A model generated the notes under the pieces. The model saw only the letters and a list, made by a program, of their open reading frames with translations, had not been told where the DNA came from and did no database searches. The translations under genes were made by a program, and so were the position numbers. A stretch of DNA of 64,000 nucleotides from Verrucomicrobiota bacterium (GTDB lineage Bacteria; Verrucomicrobiota; Verrucomicrobiia; Opitutales; Opitutaceae). The first letter of the stretch is position 1. Each line of letters begins with the position of its first letter. Positions 57,949-64,000 of the stretch are shown here, piece after piece. The stretch spans positions 7,378 to 71,377 of the forward strand of contig JAEZGX010000013.1 of assembly GCA_023416735.1 (NCBI GenBank), in the 5' to 3' direction.

Positions 57949-58722
57949 TCAAACCTGCAAATGCTCCTTCACGACTTCGTCCGTGAGCTCCGCGATCGGC
58001 CCCGACGCCACCACCGCACCGCGATCCATCGCGTAAAACCGATCCGCCACTTCGCGGCAAAAATCCACATATTGCTCCACCAGCAGGATCGCGAGCGACC
58101 CGTCCTTCTTCAGTTCCTTCACCGCATGCTGGATTTCTTCCACCGGATTTTCCTGCAGCCCTTCGGTTTTCAGTTTCTTCAACGTGTCGCCGATATGATC
58201 GATGATCGACGGCTGAATCCCCTCCGTCGGTTCATCGAGGATCAGCAACTTCGGCCGCGTCAAAATCGCCCGCCCAATCGCCAGTTGCTGCTGCTGCCCG
58301 CCTGAAAGCACGCCGCCTTTCCGCGACAACATTTCCTTCAACACGGGAAACAATCTGAAAACCCGCTCGAGCCCCTCGCGATCCGACGCTTTTCCGCGCC
58401 CATGCACCACCAGTCCGACGTGAAGATTCTCCTCGACGGTCAAATGCGGAAAGATGTCCCGCCCCTGCGGCACGTAAGCGATTCCCCTCCGCGCACGCAC
58501 ATCCGGCGCAAGTTTGGCAATGTTCTCTCCGTCGAACGTCACCCCGCCATTCCGCACCGAAAGCAAACCGGTGATGCAGCGCAGCGTCGTCGTCTTGCCC
58601 ACGCCGTTCCGCCCCATCAACGCGACGACTTCGCCCGCGTTCACTTCGAGGTTCACGCCGCGCAAAATGCGCGAGCCCGCGATGTCGGCTTCGACCGAGG
58701 AAAGTTGAAGCAGCGCGCTCAT
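57949..58722 (-). CDS. urtE: Urea ABC transporter ATP-binding protein UrtE
   Basis: A 257-residue ATPase of the branched-chain amino-acid transporter (LivF) type. Walker A GRNGVGKTT, signature LSGGQQQQLAIGRAIL, Walker B LLILDEPTEGIQPSII. EGIQPSII is typical of UrtE. An insertion of about 20 residues (LQENPVEEIQHAVKELKKDG) lies between Walker B and the H-loop region AILLVEQ, which is not usual. The start ATG 58722 lies 5 bases from the arm of an inverted repeat. Confidence 0.95.
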   Translation of the reverse strand: MSALLQLSSVEADIAGSRILRGVNLEVNAGEVVALMGRNGVGKTTTLRCITGLLSVRNGGVTFDGENIAKLAPDVRARRGIAYVPQGRDIFPHLTVEENLHVGLVVHGRGKASDREGLERVFRLFPVLKEMLSRKGGVLSGGQQQQLAIGRAILTRPKLLILDEPTEGIQPSIIDHIGDTLKKLKTEGLQENPVEEIQHAVKELKKDGSLAILLVEQYVDFCREVADRFYAMDRGAVVASGPIAELTDEVVKEHLQV

Positions 58723-58727
58723 GAATG

Positions 58728-58802
58728 AACCACGGAGACACAGAGGCACGGAGAAAACCCGCCGCAAACTCCTCTTCTCTGTGCCTCTGTGTCTCTGTGG
58801 TT
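58728..58802. repeat. Near-perfect inverted repeat (ACCACAGAG family) between urtD and urtE
   Basis: Arms of 28 bp at 58728-58755 (AACCACGGAGACACAGAGG...) and 58775-58802, 26 of 28 complementary, around a 19-base loop. It ends 5 bases upstream of the urtE ATG and replaces any Shine-Dalgarno sequence. Confidence 0.92.
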
Positions 58803-58824
58803 AACTTCGCCTTTCATCATCATC

Positions 58825-59598
58825 TCAATGTTTCCCGCGGCCGAGATAAACCTGCCGCACTTGTTCGTTCGCCTGCACTTCATCGAACTTTCCTTCGCAT
58901 AACACGGTTCCTTGATGCAGCACCGTCACCTTCCCGTCGCGCGCGATCTGCTTCACGAAGGTCATGTCATGCTCGACCACCACGATGCTGTGCTTCTCCG
59001 CGAGACTGATCAGCAACTCGCCCGTCCGCTTCGTCTCTTCGTCCGTCATGCCCGCCGCCGGCTCGTCAACGAGCAGCAACTGCGGTTCCTGCGCGAGCAA
59101 CATCCCGATCTCGAGCCACTGCTTCTCCCCGTGCGCCAACTGCCCCGCCCGCAAATCCCGCTTTGCGTCCAGCCGGATCAACTTCAACAACTCGTCGATC
59201 CGATCGCGCTGCTCCGAGGTCGTCCGGTGAAACAAGGTCCGAAACACCCCGCGCGGGCCCTTCAACGAAAGTAACAGGTTTTCGAATACGGTGTGATCGA
59301 TATACACCGAGGGCGTCTGAAACTTCCGACCGATGCCCAGCCGGTTGATCTCGTATTCGTTCAACCCCACGAGGTCCGTGTCCCAACCGAACTCGATCTT
59401 TCCCGTATCCGGTTTTGTGCGACCGGTGATCAAATCGAAGAACGTCGATTTACCCGCCCCGTTCGGCCCGATCACCGTGCGCAACTCGCCGCGATTGAGA
59501 TAAAAATTGAGGTTCGTGATGGCTTTGAAGCCATCGAAGGTCTTGTTCACATCCTCCACCGTGAGGATGAAGTTGGTTTTTTCCGGACCGACGTTCAT
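58825..59598 (-). CDS. urtD: Urea ABC transporter ATP-binding protein UrtD
   Basis: A 257-residue LivG-type ATPase. Walker A IGPNGAGKST, UrtD-typical LAHGEKQWLEIGMLLAQEPQLLLVDEPAAGMTDEE, and VVEHDMTFVKQIA. UrtD replaces the usual LSGGQ signature with LAHGEKQ, as here. The start ATG 59598 overlaps the urtC stop by four bases (ATGA). Longer in-frame upstream sequence is only antisense to urtC. Confidence 0.96.
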   Translation of the reverse strand: MNVGPEKTNFILTVEDVNKTFDGFKAITNLNFYLNRGELRTVIGPNGAGKSTFFDLITGRTKPDTGKIEFGWDTDLVGLNEYEINRLGIGRKFQTPSVYIDHTVFENLLLSLKGPRGVFRTLFHRTTSEQRDRIDELLKLIRLDAKRDLRAGQLAHGEKQWLEIGMLLAQEPQLLLVDEPAAGMTDEETKRTGELLISLAEKHSIVVVEHDMTFVKQIARDGKVTVLHQGTVLCEGKFDEVQANEQVRQVYLGRGKH

Positions 59599-60740
59599 GG
59601 CGTGCCTGTCGTCACCACGGGTTTTTCCGCCGCCGCCGCCGCATCCGTGGTCTCGTCGACGCGCCGACGCGAGCGGCCTTTCCACCAGGCCGAGATGCGT
59701 CCCGGCAGGCTGACCATTCCGCCGGGCAACAAGAGCACCACGACGATAAACAACCCACCCAGGATAAACAGCCATGCATCCGGATACGCGCGCGTCGCCC
59801 AGCTCTTCAACGCATTCACCGAGATCGCTCCGATGATCGGGCCGACCAGTGTCCCGCGTCCGCCCACCGCCACCCACACCACCGCTTCGAGCGATTTATC
59901 CGGCGTCATCTCCGACGGATTGATGATGCCCACCTGCGGCACGTAAAGCGCGCCGCCCACGCCCGCAATCAGCGACGCCGCCACAAAGATGAACAGCTTG
60001 AAATGCGCCGCCGCGTATCCGCTGAACAATACACGGTTCTCGCCATCGCGAATCGCCCGCTGCACGAGCCCGAGCTTCGTCTGCGACAGCCAGCGGCAGC
60101 CGAGAAACACCGCCACGAGCAGCACCGCCGTGACCACATACAATCCGCGCATCGTCGCCGGATCGCGCAGATCGTGACCGAGGATGAATTTGTAATCCGT
60201 GAACCCGTTGTTTCCGCCCATCAGCATGTCGTTGCGGAAAAACATCAGCGACGCGCCATACGTCAGCGCCTGCGTCAGGATCGAGAAATACACGCCCTTG
60301 ATCCGCGACCGAAACGCCAGGAACCCGAACACAAACGCGACCACGCCCGGCAGCAGAAAAATCATCAACGCCGCGAATCCGAAACTATCGAACGGCTTCC
60401 AGAACCACGGCAGTTCGCTCCAGCCGAGAAACACCAGGAAGTCGGGAATCGGCAGCTTGTATTGCCCCAGGTCGCCGATCATCCGCATCAAATACATGCC
60501 CATCATGTAGCCGCCGAGGCTGAAGAAGAGCGCCTGCCCCAAACTCAACAGCCCCGTGTAGCCCCAGAGCAAATCCACCGAGATCGCGAGCAACGCATAG
60601 CAGAGATACTTTCCCCACAGGTTGATCGTGAAATTGCTCACGACTCCGTAGCTGTTCAGCAACGGCAGCACCACGACGAGGAACAACGCGATCACCGCGA
60701 TCGCCCCAATTTCTATTTTGCGAAGCAAGGATGCGTTCAT
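59595..60740 (-). CDS. urtC: Urea ABC transporter permease UrtC
   Basis: A 381-residue inner-membrane permease of the LivM type with about ten hydrophobic segments. Family features: YALLAISVDLLWGYTGLLSLGQALFFSLGGYMMGMYL, GVYFSILTQALTYG, GGNNGFTDYKFILG, GALYVPQVGIINPSEMTPDKSLEAVVWVAVGGRGTLVGPIIGA. The C-terminal tail is cytoplasmic and basic (RSRRRVDETTDA). It follows urtB after 7 bases. Confidence 0.96.
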   Translation of the reverse strand: MNASLLRKIEIGAIAVIALFLVVVLPLLNSYGVVSNFTINLWGKYLCYALLAISVDLLWGYTGLLSLGQALFFSLGGYMMGMYLMRMIGDLGQYKLPIPDFLVFLGWSELPWFWKPFDSFGFAALMIFLLPGVVAFVFGFLAFRSRIKGVYFSILTQALTYGASLMFFRNDMLMGGNNGFTDYKFILGHDLRDPATMRGLYVVTAVLLVAVFLGCRWLSQTKLGLVQRAIRDGENRVLFSGYAAAHFKLFIFVAASLIAGVGGALYVPQVGIINPSEMTPDKSLEAVVWVAVGGRGTLVGPIIGAISVNALKSWATRAYPDAWLFILGGLFIVVVLLLPGGMVSLPGRISAWWKGRSRRRVDETTDAAAAAEKPVVTTGTP

Positions 60741-60747
60741 CGTCCGT

Positions 60748-62457
60748 TCATCCCTCGAGGCTCCGGCTCCGCGTCACAAAAATTCCCGCCGGCCGCCACT
60801 GCAGGAAGAGGATGATCGCCACCAACACCGTGATTTTTCCGAGCACCGGATTCAGCAAGATCTGCTGCAGCGATTGATCCGCCATGCCGATGCCCAGCGC
60901 CGCGATCACAGTGCCGGGAAGATTGCCCACGCCTCCGACGACAACCGTCATGAAACAATCGACGATGTAACTCTGCCCGAGCGACGGACCGACATTGCCA
61001 ATCTGCGAAAGAAACGCCCCCGCGAGTCCCGCGAGCCCGCTTCCCAGTCCGAAGGTGAGCATGTTCACGCGCTCCGTCCTCACGCCCATGCACGAGGCCA
61101 TGTTGCGATTCTGCATCACCGCGCGAATCAACAAACCGAGCGAGGTCCGCGTCAGCACGAGCCACACGCCGAACACAATCAGCGCCGCAAACCCGATCAC
61201 GAACACGCGATTCCAACCGAAGATGATGTCGTTGTAGATCCAGTTTCCACTCAACCAGCTCGGGCTGCTCACCTGCACGTTCTGCGAACCAAACACGCTG
61301 CGGAACAACTGCTGCAGCACCATCGAAACACCCCACGTCGCCAACAAGCTTTCGAGCGGACGCCGATACAGGAAACGAATCACGCTGCGCTCGAGCAGGA
61401 TTCCCATGCACGCCGCCGCCAGAAAACTGAGCGGCAGCGCGAACATGAAATAGCTCTGATACCACGCGCCCGTCGCTTTCAGGCCGGGCAAACTCATCGA
61501 AACGCCAAAGGGCGACAGCGTCAGGCCGTGCCCAAAAATATTCTGCACGACATAGGTCGTATAGGCGCCGACCGCGATCATCTCGCCATGCGCCATGTTG
61601 ATCACGCCCATCAATCCAAACGTGATCGCCAGCCCCAGCGCCACGACCAGCAGGATGCTGCCCAAACTCATCCCGCGAAACAGCGTGCCGAAGAAATTGA
61701 CCGTGCTGATGTGACTGTTCACCGCGTGAATCGCCGCATCCGCCGCCGCCGCGAGTTCCGTTTTCTTCTCCGCCACCGCCGCTTTGTGCGTCGCCTTCAA
61801 CACATCCAGACTCGCGATCGTGTGCAGCTCGCGCAGTTCGCGGAGCGCCGCTAGTTTTACCGCATCGTCCGAATTCTTGAGCCCGATCAGCGCAATCGCC
61901 TCGCGCAATGCGCGCTGCGCCTTCGGCTCTTCCTCAATCTTCGCCCGCGCCTCCAACGCCGGAAGTTTGTCCACCTGCTGTCCCAACCCGAAGGTCTGGA
62001 TCGCGCGAATCCTCCGCTGCAGATCCGGATTCGCCAAATCCGCCACGTCCAGCACCGCCTTGAACGCCCTTCTCAACGCCGACGTGTGCTCCACCGCCTT
62101 CAACGTCGCCGCCGCCAGCCGCATCGGCCGCCCGTTCGCATCGACCAGCGGTTCGCCGTTATCGACGCGCACCGCCGCTTGCGCCCCCGCCGCGTCCTTT
62201 TCACCGGAAAGTTGAACGACGATGCGTTCGCCGTCCGCCGGCGTGTAAACAAACAACGCGTCCTCCCGCCATGCCGCCAAGACCGGCGCGATCGCCTCAT
62301 CGCCCTCGCCGACCAGCGTGTTGATAAGTTGAATACGTTCCTGCGTCCCATCCACGAGCGCCGCGCGCGCGATGGTCTGACGCGCCGTGCTTTCCGCGGC
62401 CATGGCCGGCGCGCTCAGCAGGGAGAGAAAGATTAAAAGACGAACCGTGAAAGACAC
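60748..62457 (-). CDS. urtB: Urea ABC transporter permease UrtB with N-terminal exported domain
   Basis: A 569-residue LivH-type permease. A signal peptide (LLIFLSLLSAPAMAAES) precedes a helical extracytoplasmic region of about 240 residues with HEAT-like repeats (LQRRIRAIQTFGLGQ...ALREAIALIGLKNSDDAVKLAALRELRELH). The permease domain follows (LVVALGLAITFGLMGVINMAHGEMIAVGAYTTYVVQ; QNRNMASCMGVRTERVNMLTFGLGSGLAGLAGAFLSQIGNVGPSLGQ). The extra N-terminal domain is common in UrtB proteins. It follows urtA after a 159-bp gap with a GC-rich hairpin. Confidence 0.95.
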   Translation of the reverse strand: MSFTVRLLIFLSLLSAPAMAAESTARQTIARAALVDGTQERIQLINTLVGEGDEAIAPVLAAWREDALFVYTPADGERIVVQLSGEKDAAGAQAAVRVDNGEPLVDANGRPMRLAAATLKAVEHTSALRRAFKAVLDVADLANPDLQRRIRAIQTFGLGQQVDKLPALEARAKIEEEPKAQRALREAIALIGLKNSDDAVKLAALRELRELHTIASLDVLKATHKAAVAEKKTELAAAADAAIHAVNSHISTVNFFGTLFRGMSLGSILLVVALGLAITFGLMGVINMAHGEMIAVGAYTTYVVQNIFGHGLTLSPFGVSMSLPGLKATGAWYQSYFMFALPLSFLAAACMGILLERSVIRFLYRRPLESLLATWGVSMVLQQLFRSVFGSQNVQVSSPSWLSGNWIYNDIIFGWNRVFVIGFAALIVFGVWLVLTRTSLGLLIRAVMQNRNMASCMGVRTERVNMLTFGLGSGLAGLAGAFLSQIGNVGPSLGQSYIVDCFMTVVVGGVGNLPGTVIAALGIGMADQSLQQILLNPVLGKITVLVAIILFLQWRPAGIFVTRSRSLEG

Positions 62458-62494
62458 GTAGGGGAAATTGAATTTCTATCGTGAAGACAAAGGA

Positions 62495-62518
62495 GGCGGG
62501 TCCCTTTCAGAACCCGCC
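62495..62518 (-). terminator. GC-rich hairpin between urtA and urtB
   Basis: GGCGGGT/ACCCGCC stem with a 10-base loop in the 159-bp spacer. There is no T-tract. Such hairpins after binding-protein genes often reduce read-through or stabilise the upstream mRNA, giving more UrtA than permease. Confidence 0.6.
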
Positions 62519-62616
62519 CCGTGAATAGCAATCAGCGGGCCAACTTTGCCCTGCTTTCCCGCCATCCGCGCCGCCACGGACGAACCCGCGACGGCACGCA
62601 TGACGAAGCAGGTTGC

Positions 62617-63873
62617 TTACTTGAACTTACCCTTGAGCCAGGGCTCGCCGTAAACGTTGTCGAACGACTTCACGATCTTGAACTGACCGTCGGCGCGGGT
62701 CTCGCCGATATAGACGTTCTTCGTGAGGTGCATGTTGGGCTGGGTCGTGACCTTGCCGCCAGGACCATCGAACGAGATCCCGCTCTTCCACGCCGCGCGC
62801 ACCGCGTCGACGTCGAATGTGCCGGCCTTTTCCACCGCGGCTTTCCAGAGGTAAACACCGACGTAGCTCAACACCATCGGTGAGCAGGTCACGCGGCCTT
62901 CCTTCTCGATGCCGGGGACGTTCGTCGCCTTCAGCCATTTCTGGAAGTTCGCGACGAATTGCTTGTTCGCCGGCGTGTCCAACGACTGGAAGTAGGTCCA
63001 GCAACCGAGCTGGCCCACGAGCTGATCGGCCGGCAGACCGCGGAACTCGTCTTCCGAGATCGAGAACGAAACGACCGGGCAATCTTCCGCGGTCAATCCC
63101 GCCGCCGCGTATTCCTTGAAGAAGGGAACGTTCGTGTCGCCGTTCAACGTCGAGATCACGCACGCGTCGCCCGACGCCGCGAACTGCTTAATCTCCGCCA
63201 CGATCTGCTGATAATCGGTGTGACCGAAGGGCGTGTATTTGCCGGCGGAGATGATCTTGCCGGAATCGTCCTTGCGATAGCCGCCGCCGATGTTCTCGAG
63301 CGGCACGCCTTTGCTGAGGAGATACTCGAGCAGCACGAGATTCGTCGTCTGCGGATAAACATAGTCCGTGCCGAGCAGGTAGAACTTCTTTTTGCCTTCG
63401 GCCAGATAGTAGTCGACCGCCGGCGTTGCCTGCTGATTCACGGCTTCGGCCGTGTAGGCCACGTTCTGCGACTCTTCTTCGCCCTCGTATTGCACGGGAT
63501 AAAAGAGGAGGCCGTTGTTCTTTTCATAGACGGGCAAAACGGATTTGCGCGAAACCGACGTCCAGCAGCCGAACGTCACGGCCACCTTGTCTTGCTCGAG
63601 CAGCTGCTTCGCTTTCTCGGCAAAGAGCGGCCAGTTCGACGCGCCGTCGACCACGACCGGCTCGATCTTTTTTCCGAGCACGCCGCCCTTGGCGTTGATC
63701 TCGTCGAAGGTGAACAACAGCACGTCACGCAGCGATTTCTCGCTGATCGCCATCGTGCCGCTGAGGGAGTGAAGAACGCCGACCTTGACGGTGTCGGCTG
63801 CGCGCGCGGAGCCGAGCAAAGCGCCCAGAGCGAGAGCTCCGACGCCGAGGAGTTGGGTGGTTTTCTTGATCAT
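62617..63873 (-). CDS. urtA: Urea ABC transporter substrate-binding protein UrtA
   Basis: A 418-residue periplasmic binding protein with a signal peptide (LLGVGALALGALLGSARAAD). UrtA-type motifs: TVKVGVLHSLSGTMAISEKSLRDV, VTFGCWTSVSRKSVLPVYEKNNGLLFYPVQYEG, FYLLGTDYVYPQTTN, and YVGVYLWKAAVEKAG. The GCWTSVSRK and PVQYEG stretches are characteristic of urea/short-amide binders. It is the first gene of the urt-ure series; ATG 63873 gives the proper signal peptide. Confidence 0.96.
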   Translation of the reverse strand: MIKKTTQLLGVGALALGALLGSARAADTVKVGVLHSLSGTMAISEKSLRDVLLFTFDEINAKGGVLGKKIEPVVVDGASNWPLFAEKAKQLLEQDKVAVTFGCWTSVSRKSVLPVYEKNNGLLFYPVQYEGEEESQNVAYTAEAVNQQATPAVDYYLAEGKKKFYLLGTDYVYPQTTNLVLLEYLLSKGVPLENIGGGYRKDDSGKIISAGKYTPFGHTDYQQIVAEIKQFAASGDACVISTLNGDTNVPFFKEYAAAGLTAEDCPVVSFSISEDEFRGLPADQLVGQLGCWTYFQSLDTPANKQFVANFQKWLKATNVPGIEKEGRVTCSPMVLSYVGVYLWKAAVEKAGTFDVDAVRAAWKSGISFDGPGGKVTTQPNMHLTKNVYIGETRADGQFKIVKSFDNVYGEPWLKGKFK

Positions 63874-64000
63874 GACTGAGGGATTGCGAACTTGGGCGGG
63901 GCGTCCGGACACGGCAGTGGCCAGGCACCTCCGCAGAGGAGATGAAGAAGGAGAAATTGCGGGGTGGGAGCGGCGCCGCGTCCCACGCCGCGACGCCGGG
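63874..64000 (-). other. Upstream region of urtA (to window edge)
   Basis: 127 bp expected to contain the operon promoter or part of it. I see no sigma-54 (TGGCAC-N5-TTGC) element, no NtcA-like dyad and no riboswitch in what is visible; the region may extend beyond the window. Confidence 0.4.

Noticed and set aside
63874..64000. Sigma-54 promoter for the urea genes
   Set aside because: No TGGCAC-N5-TTGC match in the visible upstream region.

Overview
This window is GC-rich, gene-dense bacterial DNA with weak Shine-Dalgarno signals. It looks like a Gram-negative member of the Verrucomicrobiota, probably Opitutaceae-like. The evidence is an LPS-transport cluster, a TonB-dependent receptor, a two-partner secretion exoprotein, an HPr kinase next to lpt genes, a secreted protein with GPGL-type beta repeats of the kind common in Opitutales, and many 'ACCACGGAT/ACCACAGAG' intergenic inverted repeats. 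The taxonomic call is inference. I see no tRNA, rRNA, transposase or CRISPR array.

Layout. Positions 1-13.9 kb (minus strand) hold a two-partner secretion locus: a 4328-residue FHA-like exoprotein (TpsA) with four GLUG super-modules and sixteen 83-residue MBG repeats, followed with a 4-base overlap by its FhaC/ShlB-type transporter (TpsB, cut by the window edge). A LuxR-type regulator lies just upstream, with a 14-bp perfect dyad between the two. From 14.9 to 17.8 kb are an Lrp/AsnC ligand-binding protein and a divergent oxyR-katA pair with an OxyR-like half-site. From 18.3 to 22.7 kb are a glycosyltransferase-like gene and the conserved trio of circularly permuted ATP-grasp, alpha-E and transglutaminase-like proteins. 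From 22.7 to 27.3 kb are two paralogous lipoproteins either side of a HAD phosphatase, then rpiB and a RecD2-type helicase. From 27.4 to 34.6 kb are a large secreted protein, an ABC ATPase, a TolC-like protein, an esterase and an MBL-fold hydrolase.

From 34.7 to 41.3 kb is a small glucan-utilisation locus (GH16, GPH/MelB-type symporter, TonB receptor, divergent LacI regulator). From 41.5 to 43.6 kb is a fused alpha-beta 2-oxoacid dehydrogenase E1. From 43.7 to 48.0 kb is kdsC-lptC-lptA-lptB-hprK-rph, mostly with ATGA/GTGA overlaps, followed by a DUF885 protein and a small His-rich membrane protein. From 50.2 to 63.9 kb is a complete urea system: urtABCDE (ABC import) and ureABC (nickel urease) in one minus-strand series, and ureEFGD (nickel insertion) in a second. 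A plus-strand MASE1 hybrid histidine kinase separates the two series.

The most unusual layer is not a gene. Short inverted-repeat elements of several sequence families occupy nearly every spacer of the urease series. They sit on or next to start codons (kdsC, a lipoprotein) and seem to have entered coding sequence: the peptide PKTQNSEP occurs in both RecD2 and the E1 linker, from near-identical DNA, and a CATTCTGAGCGAATCGAAG element lies in the 5' end of lptC.
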